Counted from the first letter of the stretch, positions 44,780 to 54,044 are shown. The stretch is 60,518 nt of DNA from Acidobacteriota bacterium (GCA_026394055.1 JAPKYZ010000050.1:1-60518), one strand, 5' to 3'. The notes: generated by a model from the sequence alone, not told the origin. A program made the numbers and translations.

Positions 44780-45043
44780 CTAGCTCTCCCGCCGCTTGCG
44801 CTTGATCTCTTCCATCACCCCAATCGTCAGTTCCTTGGCGTCGTTGACACACTTCAGGATGATCTGCAGATCCATGGCTGGTTTGCCCGCCTGCCGGGCG
44901 CTTTGGCAGTAGACGCCGTGCTGTCCGACAAGTGTCAGCGCATCGGTGAGCAGGTCCAGGCTGAGGGCCAGGCGGCCCCGCTCCAGACCCATCTGGGTCT
45001 CGTACCGCTCTAGTTCTTCCCGGCGTTCCTCGTAGATGCTCAT
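44780..45043 (-). CDS. Small helical protein, unknown
   Basis: An 87-residue, highly charged, helical protein (MSIYEERREELERYETQMGLE, ending IKRKRRES), with two cysteines (HGVYCQSA and LKCVND). It has AGGA upstream of the ATG at 45043. It is divergent to the sugar aminotransferase with only 21 bases between start codons, so promoters must overlap the coding parts. No family is recognised. Confidence 0.6.
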   Translation of the reverse strand: MSIYEERREELERYETQMGLERGRLALSLDLLTDALTLVGQHGVYCQSARQAGKPAMDLQIILKCVNDAKELTIGVMEEIKRKRRES

Positions 45044-45064
45044 CTACATCTATCCTAGAAGGAG

Positions 45065-46177
45065 ATGAATATACCTCCTTGGCCGGTCTCAGGGGACCGT
45101 GAGTTGGAGTTGCTCCGCGAAGTGTTGGCCAGCCCCCAATGGGGTGGCTTCAATCCGATGGTGGCGAAGTTTGAACGAGACTTCACCGCCTACCAGGACG
45201 CCCGCTACGGCGTCAGCGCGATGAACGGGACGGTTACGCTCGAAATGGGCCTGCAAGCCTTGGGCATCGGCCCGGGCGATGAGGTGATTGTGCCCGCCAT
45301 CTCATTTGTGTCGACGGCGACGGCGGTGACCCGCGTGGGTGCGACGCCCGTGTTCGTCGACATTGAGCCGTCCAGCTACAACATCGACCCGGTGCGCGCC
45401 GCACTGGCGGTTACGTCCAAAACAAAGGCCATCTTCGCGGTCCACTTTGGCGGCCCCATGGCGCAGATGGACCGTCTGCGCGAGCTGACCGATGCCTTTG
45501 GGCTGTTCCTGCTGGAAGACGCGGCTCACGCGCACGGCACGGAGTGGCGAGGCCGGCGCGCGGGTAGCCTGGGCACGTTCGGCTCCTTCAGCTTCCAGAA
45601 CGGCAAGGTGATGACGGCCGGCGAAGGGGGCATTGTGATCACCAATGACGAAGCGTTGTCGGAGCGCATCCGCAGCTTTGCCAACCAGGGCCGCCGCACC
45701 GACGGAGCCTCGTTCTTCCATCACTACACCCTGGGCAGCAACTACCGGATGACGGCGTTTCAAGCCGCCGTGCTGATCGCCCAACTGGAGCGGCTGCCCC
45801 AGCAGATCGAGCTCCGCAACCGCAACGCGCAACTGCTGTTTAGCCTGCTGACCGATGTGGAAGAGATCGGCTTCCAGAAGGCGCTGCCCGAAAACAACAT
45901 TCACAGCTATTACCTGCTGGTGGGCCACATGCTGAAGGGCAACCGGACGGAGTTTGTGAAGAAGCTGAACAAGCTGGGCGTGCCCAATACGCCGTTCTAT
46001 CCGCACACGCTCTACCAAAACCCGATGTACCAGCGGCCGGATTCCTGCGTGGTCCACGACTGCCCGATCGCTGAAGACGCCATCACGCGCAGCTTCTGGC
46101 TGCCGCACCGCGTGTTGATGGGCGATGAAGAAACGACTCGCAACATTGCCTCCGCGATTCGTGAGGCTTGCGCTTAG
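45065..46177 (+). CDS. DegT/DnrJ/EryC1/StrS-family PLP-dependent sugar aminotransferase
   Basis: Transfers an amino group to a keto-sugar nucleotide, as in O-antigen, antibiotic or cell-surface sugar synthesis. The PLP lysine is Lys181 in SFQNGKVMTAGEGGI. Other landmarks are IPAISFVSTATAV, FVDIEPSSYNIDP, FLLEDAAHAHGT and the C-terminal SYYLLVGHML. At 370 residues it has family length. ATG 45065 is immediately preceded by AAGGAG with no spacer; an in-frame stop three codons upstream excludes an earlier start. No other sugar genes are adjacent, so the pathway is unknown. Confidence 0.92.
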   Translation: MNIPPWPVSGDRELELLREVLASPQWGGFNPMVAKFERDFTAYQDARYGVSAMNGTVTLEMGLQALGIGPGDEVIVPAISFVSTATAVTRVGATPVFVDIEPSSYNIDPVRAALAVTSKTKAIFAVHFGGPMAQMDRLRELTDAFGLFLLEDAAHAHGTEWRGRRAGSLGTFGSFSFQNGKVMTAGEGGIVITNDEALSERIRSFANQGRRTDGASFFHHYTLGSNYRMTAFQAAVLIAQLERLPQQIELRNRNAQLLFSLLTDVEEIGFQKALPENNIHSYYLLVGHMLKGNRTEFVKKLNKLGVPNTPFYPHTLYQNPMYQRPDSCVVHDCPIAEDAITRSFWLPHRVLMGDEETTRNIASAIREACA

Positions 46178-46191
46178 AACTGCCTTGGGGA

Positions 46192-46278
46192 TGGTGCGGA
46201 TGGGGAGGGTCGAACTCCCATGCCCTTGCGGGCGCTGGAACCTAAATCCAGTGCGTCTGCCAGTTCCGCCACATCCGC
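46192..46278 (-). tRNA. tRNA-Leu (anticodon UAG)
   Basis: On the minus strand the sequence starts GCGGATG and ends CATCCGC-A-CCA: a 7-base-pair acceptor stem with an encoded CCA. The anticodon arm is CTGGA - TTTAGGT - TCCAG, with anticodon TAG (reads CUA/CUN leucine codons). There is a long variable arm (GCGCCCGCAAGGGC) typical of tRNA-Leu, and a T arm with GTTCGA. Length 87 bases. It begins 20 bases after the stop of the amidohydrolase gene on the same strand. Confidence 0.95.
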
Positions 46279-46298
46279 AAGACGTTGGGGGACTCTTT

Positions 46299-47132
46299 TT
46301 AGTCTAGCGCGCCCGCGGGCGGGAAGAGCACTTGGAAGTTCTCAAAAAAGATCCGGCTTTGGTCCGCGGCACTGACGCCGAGGGTATCGAGAGCGGCTTT
46401 CTGCGCAGTGTAGACACCGGACACCCAACCACGGGGGAAGAACGAAGAGTCCGACCCAAACAGCAGCCGCTGCGGACCCGCCACATCCAGCGCCCGCCGG
46501 AAAACGGTGGTGAGCTCAAGACCTTCGTACTTCATCCAGGCGTTGGAGGACGAAGTATCAAGGTAGACGTTGGGGCACAGGTCCGCCAGCATCAGCGCCT
46601 CACGGAACAGGCCGGCGCCGAAGTGGGGCACGATGAAGCGGGTGGCCGGATTGGCCAACGCCAGCGCGTGCAGGTCCAGCGGGTTGGAAAAGCGCATGTC
46701 GAATGGCGACGCCAAACCCAACTTTTTGCGGACACCCACACTGAGCACGCCGCAATGGACGAAGACGGTGGGGGGCAGCGGGATCTTCAGCTCCGCCACC
46801 GAATAGCGATGCATCGCGGGGAACAGGCAGATGGCATCCAGCCCTTCCACGGGAGCGGCAGCCAGGGGATTCACCATGCCCATGGCCACAAAGCGCTCTG
46901 GAAATGCCGCGCGCGCGGCCAACACGGACGGGGCGTCGCCGGGTAAGCTGGCGATCAAGGCGGCGCGGGCGATGCCGTGGCGGTCCATCTCCTGGGTCCA
47001 ACGTTCGGCCAACTGCACCGGGTCCGCTGCGGGCAGGTCCCAGTTCAGCCGCGTGCAGGCGGCGGCGGGGTCTCCGGTGAGGCCTTGAAACAATTCGTGC
47101 GAGAAGAAATGCACGTGAGCATCGCAGATCAT
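46299..47132 (-). CDS. Amidohydrolase-2-type TIM-barrel metal-dependent hydrolase
   Basis: A 277-residue hydrolase. It begins MICDAHVHFFSHELF, the HxH metal motif of the family, and contains FIVPHFGAGLF (metal His), VYLDTSSSNAW and LLFGSDSSFFPRG (Asp) near the end, as expected for amidohydrolase-2 decarboxylase/hydrolases. No family-specific substrate can be read. A partial gene for a pathway is not present next to it; the two-component pair is upstream on the same strand with a 12-base gap to the regulator. Confidence 0.85.
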   Translation of the reverse strand: MICDAHVHFFSHELFQGLTGDPAAACTRLNWDLPAADPVQLAERWTQEMDRHGIARAALIASLPGDAPSVLAARAAFPERFVAMGMVNPLAAAPVEGLDAICLFPAMHRYSVAELKIPLPPTVFVHCGVLSVGVRKKLGLASPFDMRFSNPLDLHALALANPATRFIVPHFGAGLFREALMLADLCPNVYLDTSSSNAWMKYEGLELTTVFRRALDVAGPQRLLFGSDSSFFPRGWVSGVYTAQKAALDTLGVSAADQSRIFFENFQVLFPPAGALD

Positions 47133-47144
47133 GATACTTCCAGC

Positions 47145-47834
47145 CTAGCGGGTGCCGGCGGCGGCGCCACTGACGGAATGCGGAAAGCGGGTGAGCCCGG
47201 CGGCCAAGGCCAGCTGCGTGAGGCCGGCCACGTTGCTGACCCCCAGCTTCTTCATCATCGTTTTGCGATAGCTGCGGACGGTTTGGATGCCCAGATCGAG
47301 AGTGACGGCGATCTCTTTGCTGGTCTTGCCGTCGGCGACCAGACGGAGCACTTGCAGTTCCCGTGGCGAGAGTTCGGCCAGCTGCGAGGAGACGGGCTTG
47401 AGATCGAGATCGCCCTTTTGGATGCGGGTGAGCAAGCGGTCCGACACTTGGGGGCTGAGATAGCTGCCGCCTTTGGCCACGGCGCGCATGGCGTCAAACA
47501 AGTCCGAATCCGAGGCCCGCTTGAGGACAAAGGCTCGAGCGCCGGAGCGGATGGCGCTGACGACGGAGTGTTCGTCGTCGTACATCGAAAGAATTAGAAT
47601 GCGCGTTTCCGGCAGGTAGCGCAGGATCTCGACCGTGGCTTCGACGCCATTCAGCCCCGGCAGCGCCACGTCCATCAACACCAGATCAGGCTTGAGTTTG
47701 CGGACCAGGGCGATGGAATCCGCGCCGTTGTCGCACTCCCCCACAACGCTGAATTCTTCATTCAGACGGAAGATGGCCTTTAATCCGTCACGAAGGATTT
47801 TGTGATCGTCGACGATCACGACACGGACAGGCAT
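47145..47834 (-). CDS. NarL/LuxR-family response regulator
   Basis: Transcription factor of 229 residues with a receiver domain (phospho-acceptor Asp55 in LVLMDVALPG, Lys in VLKRAS) and a C-terminal LuxR helix-turn-helix (LSPRELQVLRLVADGKTSKEIAV, about 155-195). It is coded with the kinase upstream, which it overlaps by 19 bases, so the pair is translated together. The target genes are not indicated; the downstream amidohydrolase begins 12 bases after its stop and could be part of the operon. Confidence 0.94.
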   Translation of the reverse strand: MPVRVVIVDDHKILRDGLKAIFRLNEEFSVVGECDNGADSIALVRKLKPDLVLMDVALPGLNGVEATVEILRYLPETRILILSMYDDEHSVVSAIRSGARAFVLKRASDSDLFDAMRAVAKGGSYLSPQVSDRLLTRIQKGDLDLKPVSSQLAELSPRELQVLRLVADGKTSKEIAVTLDLGIQTVRSYRKTMMKKLGVSNVAGLTQLALAAGLTRFPHSVSGAAAGTR

Positions 47835-48481
47835 GGTGAGGCAGGTTTCTCCAAGACAGATACGATTGTAAACGTTCCCGGGCGGGTCCGTATCTCGAAG
47901 TCCAGTCCATCATGCTGGGCCGAGAGGCTCATCAGTTGAAGCCCAAAGCCAGTGGGTTGTTGGCGTTGCAGCTCCCAATCAAATCCGGTGCCGTTGTCGC
48001 GGATCTCCATTTCCACGCCCCGGCTGGTGCGGCGCAAGATCACTTCAATCAACGTGGCCTTGGAATGCTTGACGGCGTTGTCCAAGGCTTGGGCGGCGAT
48101 GCGATAGAAACTGGCGGCGGCGACCGGGCTGGGCTGGGGACGGCCGTCGATCAGCAGCCGGATGGTGACGCTGCCGGGCTGCCGGTACCGGCTGACCAGT
48201 TCCTGCAGCGCAAACCCCAGCCCCAGCCGGTCCAGTGCCGATGGCGACAGGCTGTGGCTGAGGTCGCGAATCTGGGAGATGGCGCCTTCGAGCAGCGTTT
48301 GGACGGCGGATAGGCCGCCCTTCATCTGCACATCGTCGGTGGAGCGGCGGAGTGCCTCCAGCTCAAGCCCGGCACCGGTGAGGATTTGGCCCACCTCATC
48401 GTGCAGGAAACGCGCCAAGCGAGAGGCCTCGCTTTCGCGCTGCTGGATCAGGTCTAGCACTCGAACAGCGAGATCGCTCAA
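47816..48481 (-). CDS. Cytoplasmic NarX-type sensor histidine kinase (HisKA_3), no sensor domain
   Basis: A 221-residue kinase core only: HisKA_3 dimerisation helix with His27 in RFLHDEVGQ and an HATPase domain with N box AAQALDNAVKHS and G box RDNGTGFDW. No transmembrane helix or input domain precedes it, so signal sensing must come from a partner protein or from a direct ligand. TTG start at 48481 has a strong GGGGAGG site upstream. The stop overlaps the regulator start by 19 bases. Confidence 0.92.
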   Translation of the reverse strand: MSDLAVRVLDLIQQRESEASRLARFLHDEVGQILTGAGLELEALRRSTDDVQMKGGLSAVQTLLEGAISQIRDLSHSLSPSALDRLGLGFALQELVSRYRQPGSVTIRLLIDGRPQPSPVAAASFYRIAAQALDNAVKHSKATLIEVILRRTSRGVEMEIRDNGTGFDWELQRQQPTGFGLQLMSLSAQHDGLDFEIRTRPGTFTIVSVLEKPASPCLSVS

Positions 48482-48535
48482 CTGTCCTCCCCTTCGTGCG
48501 TTGCTCAGGGCCCGCGACGGGGCGTGACGGCGGGC

Positions 48536-49498
48536 CTAGCCGCGCTTACGGGCGATCGCGCGCTTCGCCGCGGCCGCGATGTTGGCGGCCCGCAGGCCGT
48601 ACTTGTCGAGCACCGCATCCGGGGTACCCGATTCAGCATACGTGTTTTCGACACCCACGTATTCGACGATGCAGGGCTTGGTCTCCGACAACACCTGCGC
48701 CACCCGAACCCCCAGGCCGCAATCGACCAGATGCTCCTCACTGACCACGATCGCGCCCACTTGGGCGGCGCGCGTGATGGCGTCGCGGTCAATCGGCTTG
48801 ATCGTGTGCATGTCGACGACACCGGCCGAGATGCCTTCAGCCGCCAGCAGATCGACGGCTTTCAACGATTCCGCCACCATCAACCCATGCGCGATCAGCA
48901 CCACATCGGTGCCGGTGACCAGCTCAATCGCCTTGCCGATCTCGAAGGTCTGTTCGGGGCCGTAGATCGAGAGCGTCTTGGCGCGGCCGGCGCGGATGAA
49001 GACCGGGCCCGGGTGCGCCGTCGCCAGCCGCATGATGGCGGCCATCGAGACTTCGTCCGCTGGCGAGAAGACCGAAAAGCCCGGCAGGGAGCAGGCGAGC
49101 GAGATGTCCTCAATCGACATCTGCGACGGGCCGTCTTCGCCAATCGAGATGCCGGAGTGCGTCCCCACCACCTTTAAGGGCACGTTGGGGTACGCCGCGG
49201 TGACGCGCAGCTGCTCAAAACCCTTATTCAACACAAAGGCCGAGAAGCTGGAGACGAAGGCCGTCTTGCCCGCGGAGGCGAGACCGGCGCCAATCGCCAC
49301 CATGTTCGATTCCGCAATGCCGCAGGAGAAGAAACGCTCGGGGAACTCCTTGGCGAACAGGTGCGTGTAAGTGGATTTCGACAGGTCGGCGTCGCAGACC
49401 ACGACGTCCTTGCTTTCACGGCCCAACTCCACCAGAGTCTTGCCGAAGGCTTCGCGCGTGGCGCCGCCGGGTTTCAATTCAAACTTATTGGCGACCAT
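48536..49498 (-). CDS. Transketolase C-terminal subunit
   Basis: C-terminal half of a split thiamine-diphosphate transketolase (pentose-phosphate pathway): pyrimidine-binding and C-terminal domains. It starts MVANKFELKPGGATREAFGKTL, has DADLSKSTYTHLF and the signature GEDGPSQMSIEDISLACSLPGFSV, and later SEEHLVDCGLGVRVAQVL. At 320 residues it matches the split subunit. Its ATG follows the stop of the N-terminal subunit directly (TAA then ATG), indicating co-translation. This split form occurs in archaea and several bacterial groups. Confidence 0.94.
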   Translation of the reverse strand: MVANKFELKPGGATREAFGKTLVELGRESKDVVVCDADLSKSTYTHLFAKEFPERFFSCGIAESNMVAIGAGLASAGKTAFVSSFSAFVLNKGFEQLRVTAAYPNVPLKVVGTHSGISIGEDGPSQMSIEDISLACSLPGFSVFSPADEVSMAAIMRLATAHPGPVFIRAGRAKTLSIYGPEQTFEIGKAIELVTGTDVVLIAHGLMVAESLKAVDLLAAEGISAGVVDMHTIKPIDRDAITRAAQVGAIVVSEEHLVDCGLGVRVAQVLSETKPCIVEYVGVENTYAESGTPDAVLDKYGLRAANIAAAAKRAIARKRG

Positions 49499-50323
49499 TT
49501 ATGCCAGCTCCTTCAGCGCCTGTTCACACTCGGCCGCCGTCGGCGCCGTACCGTGGAACTTCGGATTGTTTTCCATGAACGACACGCCCTTGCCCTTGAT
49601 CGTGTGGGCGACCAAGACGGTGGGCTTGCCCTTGGTGGCCGAGGCTTCGGCGAAGGCGGCCTGCAGGGCCGGGATGGAGTGGCCATCGACTTCGATGGTG
49701 TGCCAACCGAAGGCGCGCCACTTGTCGGCCAGCGGCTCAACATCCATGATGTCCTTGGTGAAGCCGTCCAATTGGATCTTGTTGTAGTCGACGATGCAGA
49801 CCGCGTTGTCCAGCTTGTGGAAGGCGCCAAACATCGCCGCTTCCCAGATCTGCCCTTCCTGAATTTCGCCGTCACCCAGCACCACGTAGGAGCGGGACGG
49901 GCTGCCATTCAGGCGCGCCGCGCAAGCCATGCCCAGGCCCAGCGACAAGCCTTCACCCAACGAGCCGGTGGAGGCCTCGAGCGCGGGGATAAACCGCACA
50001 TCGGGGTGGCCCTGGTAGATGGAGCCCAGTTGCCGGAACGTATTCAATTTGTCGAGCGGCGTGTAACCGCATTCGGCCATCACCGAATACAGCACCGGGC
50101 AGGCGTGGCCCTTGCCCAGTACGAACCGGTCCCGGTCCGCCCACTTGGGGTTGGCCGGGTCATGCTTCATGACGTCAAAGTAAAGCGTGACGAGGATTTC
50201 CGTCGCGGACAACGATCCGCCGGGGTGCCCCGACTTGGCGGCCGTGATCATCGACACGATCTCGCGCCGCACGCGCTTGGCGATTTGGGCCAAGTCTTGT
50301 GGATTGCTGGTCTTGTTCATCAA
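49499..50323 (-). CDS. Transketolase N-terminal subunit
   Basis: N-terminal half of a split transketolase: it binds the diphosphate of ThDP. Landmarks are GHPGGSLSATEILVTLYFDVM, LGKGHACPVLYSVMAECGY, SLGEGLSLGLGMA and the ThDP motif GDGEIQEGQIWEAAMFGAFHK followed by VDYNKIQLDG. At 274 residues it is complete. Together with the next gene it carries out the transfer of two-carbon units between sugar phosphates. It is first in the pair, starting about 130 bases from the receptor terminator region. Confidence 0.94.
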   Translation of the reverse strand: MMNKTSNPQDLAQIAKRVRREIVSMITAAKSGHPGGSLSATEILVTLYFDVMKHDPANPKWADRDRFVLGKGHACPVLYSVMAECGYTPLDKLNTFRQLGSIYQGHPDVRFIPALEASTGSLGEGLSLGLGMACAARLNGSPSRSYVVLGDGEIQEGQIWEAAMFGAFHKLDNAVCIVDYNKIQLDGFTKDIMDVEPLADKWRAFGWHTIEVDGHSIPALQAAFAEASATKGKPTVLVAHTIKGKGVSFMENNPKFHGTAPTAAECEQALKELA

Positions 50324-50387
50324 AGTCTTCTACTAGGCTAACATCGGCGGACGTGGCGCTTGACAACAGGCGACAAATGCAATCAAG

Positions 50388-50427
50388 AAAAATCAAAACG
50401 GGCCCCGCTCCGAAGAGAGAGGCCCGT
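50388..50427 (-). terminator. Terminator downstream of the first TonB-dependent receptor
   Basis: On the minus strand, ACGGGCC (50427-50421) pairs with GGCCCGT (50404-50398), followed by TTTGATTTTTC. It lies about 30 bases after the receptor stop and can only partly act on the opposite strand. Confidence 0.75.
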
Positions 50428-50456
50428 CTTTTCATGACACGCGAACAGCGGTTGGC

Positions 50457-53400
50457 TTAGAAGCCGAACCGGAGTCCGAACTGCATGTTCCGCTCGCCGC
50501 CCTTGGCGGTAACCCGGCCGAAGGTGGCGTTGTTGGGGTTGCGGTCGAGACCACCGCCCGCCGAACCGCCCCAGTTGGGGTGATTGACGAAGTTGTAGCC
50601 ATCGGCACGGAACTGCAGGTTGACACGCTCGCCAACGCGGAAGTTCTTGAAGGCCGAGATGTTCCAGTTCTGGAAGCCCGGGCCATACATCACATTGCGC
50701 AGCCGGTCGGTGACAAAGGTCCCCGCCTTGGGTTGGCTGTACAGCGTCTGACGTCCATTGGCATCGGGCTTAACGTCGATGTAGTAGGCGCCATTGTCAC
50801 CGGCGTTGGTGAACTTGCCGGAGGTGGTGATCTGGCCGCCGTTCAGCTGCCAGAGCTGCGAACCGGAGCCGGTGCCCACGCCCGCGAAGTCGTCACCCGT
50901 GGCGACGGTACCCGGCGTGCCGGACTGGAACTGCGTGACGCCCGAAACCTGCCATCCACCCAGGAACGTGCGGGTGAGACCCTTGGCGTTCTTGAAGACC
51001 GGCAGTTCGTAGATGAAGTTGATCACCGCCACGTGACGGGTATCAAAATCTGACGGGCCCCACAGAGCGGAGGCGTCAAAGGCGTTCGGGATGATGTCGC
51101 GCTGACCCGAACCGTTGTCCGAAGACTTGGAGTAGGTATAGGCGAAGCCATAGCTGAAGCCGCTGGAGAAACGGCGATTCACACCCAACTGGAAGCCCTG
51201 GTAGAAAGAGCTGGCTTCATTGTTGGTGATGCGGATCGGACCGAAGCCCGCAAACGGCCGGAGGGCGTTGTTGTTGACGCCGGGATTGGCCTGGATGGTG
51301 CCGGGCAGCAACTGGTTGATGTTGCGTTCGCGCTGGGCATGCAGACCCTTGCGGCCGACATAGCTGAGCTCAAGAACGGTCTTGAACCCGAGCTCGCGCT
51401 CGACGGTGACGTTCCAGTTGTAAGCTTCCGGGTTCTTGAAGATCTTGTCCTGCGTGTTGATGGACAAGGGGAAGCTGGCGGTGGAGCCGCCACCCGGGGC
51501 GTCGACGTTGCCATTGGGGATCGAAGCGATCGGCTGCAGCGGCGGGTTGCCGCCGAGGAAGATCGAATCCGAAACGCCCAAGCGGGTGGAGAAGCGGCCG
51601 ATGCCGGAGCGCACCACGGTCTTGGAACCAATCTGGTAGGCCAAGCCGACGCGGGGCTGGAACAGGTTCTTCTGGATGTTCGAGTATTGCTTCGGCTCAC
51701 CGCGGAACAAACGGTCAAATTCGCCGGTCGTGGAGATCGGCACCCGGCCCTTGGCCGCATCCGGCCAGCCGCTGCCCGGAATGACGACACCGTTGTAGGC
51801 ATCACCGGTACCGGGGATGGGGTTGCCGGTGGCGCGATCCACACGAATCGCCTTGGCGGCATCGTAGTACTTCGGATCGAACACCGTCATATTGCCCCAC
51901 AGCGAGTAATAGGGCTGGATCAGTGAGTGGCGGACACCAAATTCCAACTTCAACTTGTCCGTCACCTTCCAGCTGTCCTGCACGAACCACTCCACCATGT
52001 GTCCACGGTAGGGAGTGTAGGAGCGGATGCCGATTTCGGCATAGGTGGAGAACAGGCCGCGCGCGGCATCCGAGATGGCCGTGCCGGAACCGCCGGGGCG
52101 GTTGTTGATGAACACGAACCGTCCGTTCTGGTTGTCAGAACCGCCGGGAACGCCGCTGACGTTGATCTGGTCATAGTCATTCTGGCCGGCGCGTTCGAGC
52201 ATCACACCGAACTTGATGGTGTGCGTGCCGATGATCTTGGTGGTGTTGTTGGACAGGTTATAGATCGGACCCGCCGAGTTGGACGGATACGGGCTACCGG
52301 TGTAGGTTTGGAACCCGGCAATGTCCACCGTCGGCAGCTTGTTGGGGAGATCCTTGCCGTTGGGGAAGATGTACTGATAGTTGATGCCGTAGGTGGTACG
52401 GTTCAACGTCGGCACATCGGCCATGCGCAAGGAAACCTGATCGCGGCTGGCGGTGACGAGGAATTCGTTCACCGTGGTGGGGTTGATGGTGCGGGTCCAG
52501 GCCAGGGACGCCGTCTGGTTGGGACGGTCGATCAAGCGGTTGGAGAGCAGGAAGTTGGTCTGGAACGGGTTGATGTCGTTGTAGTGGTAGAAGTTCATGC
52601 GGAACTTCACCTGGTCACGCGACGTGGGCAACACGTCCAGCGAATAGGTATCCTTGCGCTGGTTCACCGGAGCGGCGGCGGCGCCGTACCAGTTACCGGA
52701 ACCCTGCGGGATCGCCAGGTTCGGGTTGGGATAGACGCTGAGCAGCGCCAGGCCGTTCTTGCTGGTCTGCGCGTTCGGGATGACGTTGCCGGGATAGGGC
52801 GTGCCATTGGAATCGCGGATCGTCTGGGGCGTGTTGAAGAAGATGTTGGAACCGAGCAGTTCGCCAAAATCGCCCTGCTTCATTCTCACCGTCGGAACCG
52901 TGCGGACGTTGGTGGCTTCGGTGCGGCGCTTCACCCATTCCTGGCTGACAAAGAAGAACGCCTTGTTCCGCTCTTTGTTGAAAAGGCCAGGGATGGTGAC
53001 CGGGCCGTTGAAGTTCCAACCGTACTGGTTGAACTTGTCGGGAGCGATCGGCTGACCGGCGCGGTTACGGGACCAGGTATTGGCATTGGTGGCCGAATTC
53101 CGGAGGTACTCGTACATCGACCCGTGGAACTGCTGGCCACCGGTCTTGGTGACGATGCGGATCTGGCCACCGGCCGAGCGGCCGTATTCTGCCGAATAGT
53201 TGGCCGTGAGGATCTGTACTTCCTGCACAGCGTCCAGATCGGCGGTGCCGATGGAGGTACCGTTGGAGCGCGTGCGCACGCCGACGGCGCCGTCAAAGGC
53301 GATCAGGTTGTCCTGCGTGCGGCTACCGTTAATCTGCAAGCCGCCCGTGGTGAGGCCGAAGTCGAAGTTGGCCAGCGAGTTACCGCCGCGCACACCGGGC

Positions 53401-53876
53401 TTCAGCAACGACAGGAAGAGCGGATTACGGCCATTCAACTGGAGGTCGGAGATCTGCTTGCCTTCCACCAGTTTGCCGAGGGTTGAGGTTTCTGTTTGGA
53501 TCGCACCCACCGTGGCCGTGACCTCGACCGTTTCGGTGGTGGTACCCACCTGCATCACCGCATCCATGGTGGCGGGCAGGTTGGGATCGATCTTGTTGTT
53601 CTTGGATTCGTACTTCTTAAAGCCGGCGACCTCAACCGTGACAGTGTAGAGACCGGCGGGGATGGCCGGGATCACGAAGGTGCCAGCAGACGATGTGGCG
53701 ACTTCGCGAACCGCGCCGGTGCGCTCGTTCTTGGCCACAACCTTGGCATTAGCGATCGCCGCACCGCTGGGATCGGTGACCGTGCCGTTGATCGACGTGC
53801 TGTCCGACTGGGCAAAAGCAGCCACAGCCGCCAGAAGTAGCAGCGCGAGAGTGCGCAGCGAACTGACTGAGTTCAT
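50457..53876 (-). CDS. Oar-like TonB-dependent outer-membrane receptor with carboxypeptidase-regulatory-like domain
   Basis: Large outer-membrane protein of the acidobacterial/myxobacterial Oar type, probably taking up oligosaccharides or other complex substrates with energy from TonB. ATG at 53876 (1139 residues) has AGGAGAAA upstream and a TATACAAT-like -10 in the region before it. Order: Sec signal (LRTLALLLLAAVAAFAQ), a CarboxypepD_reg-like fold (GTVTDPSGAAIANAKVVA, about 28-115), a plug (GGQIRIVTKTGGQQFHGSMYEYLR, about 250-275) and a long barrel ending MQFGLRFGF with terminal Phe. No SusD-like lipoprotein is adjacent. Substrate not predictable. Confidence 0.93.
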   Translation of the reverse strand: MNSVSSLRTLALLLLAAVAAFAQSDSTSINGTVTDPSGAAIANAKVVAKNERTGAVREVATSSAGTFVIPAIPAGLYTVTVEVAGFKKYESKNNKIDPNLPATMDAVMQVGTTTETVEVTATVGAIQTETSTLGKLVEGKQISDLQLNGRNPLFLSLLKPGVRGGNSLANFDFGLTTGGLQINGSRTQDNLIAFDGAVGVRTRSNGTSIGTADLDAVQEVQILTANYSAEYGRSAGGQIRIVTKTGGQQFHGSMYEYLRNSATNANTWSRNRAGQPIAPDKFNQYGWNFNGPVTIPGLFNKERNKAFFFVSQEWVKRRTEATNVRTVPTVRMKQGDFGELLGSNIFFNTPQTIRDSNGTPYPGNVIPNAQTSKNGLALLSVYPNPNLAIPQGSGNWYGAAAAPVNQRKDTYSLDVLPTSRDQVKFRMNFYHYNDINPFQTNFLLSNRLIDRPNQTASLAWTRTINPTTVNEFLVTASRDQVSLRMADVPTLNRTTYGINYQYIFPNGKDLPNKLPTVDIAGFQTYTGSPYPSNSAGPIYNLSNNTTKIIGTHTIKFGVMLERAGQNDYDQINVSGVPGGSDNQNGRFVFINNRPGGSGTAISDAARGLFSTYAEIGIRSYTPYRGHMVEWFVQDSWKVTDKLKLEFGVRHSLIQPYYSLWGNMTVFDPKYYDAAKAIRVDRATGNPIPGTGDAYNGVVIPGSGWPDAAKGRVPISTTGEFDRLFRGEPKQYSNIQKNLFQPRVGLAYQIGSKTVVRSGIGRFSTRLGVSDSIFLGGNPPLQPIASIPNGNVDAPGGGSTASFPLSINTQDKIFKNPEAYNWNVTVERELGFKTVLELSYVGRKGLHAQRERNINQLLPGTIQANPGVNNNALRPFAGFGPIRITNNEASSFYQGFQLGVNRRFSSGFSYGFAYTYSKSSDNGSGQRDIIPNAFDASALWGPSDFDTRHVAVINFIYELPVFKNAKGLTRTFLGGWQVSGVTQFQSGTPGTVATGDDFAGVGTGSGSQLWQLNGGQITTSGKFTNAGDNGAYYIDVKPDANGRQTLYSQPKAGTFVTDRLRNVMYGPGFQNWNISAFKNFRVGERVNLQFRADGYNFVNHPNWGGSAGGGLDRNPNNATFGRVTAKGGERNMQFGLRFGF

Positions 53877-53975
53877 AAATTTTCTCCTGAAAGCAAGGAA
53901 CTTTCTTGCACCTCGCATTGTATAAAGAAAAATAGGCTAAATCATTAACTGGTATTCAGAAATTGTGATTCCAGA

Positions 53976-53992
53976 AACGGGATTTGCCCGTT
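53976..53992. terminator. Weak hairpin between hemB and the first receptor
   Basis: AACGGG (53976-53981) pairs with CCCGTT (53987-53992) around a 5-base loop, between the hemB stop and the receptor promoter region. There is no T run, so termination is doubtful. Confidence 0.3.
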
Positions 53993-54044
53993 CCACGTCT
54001 TCATATTCCGGCTAGTGCGTTCGTTTCGCAGGGCTAACCGGCGT

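Noticed and set aside
46192..46278. tRNA-Leu as an integration site for a mobile element
   Set aside because: No integrase, no repeat of the tRNA 3' end and only ordinary genes on both sides.
51927..53486. Open frame of 519 codons on the plus strand
   Set aside because: Antisense of the first TonB-dependent receptor; composition typical of a shadow frame.
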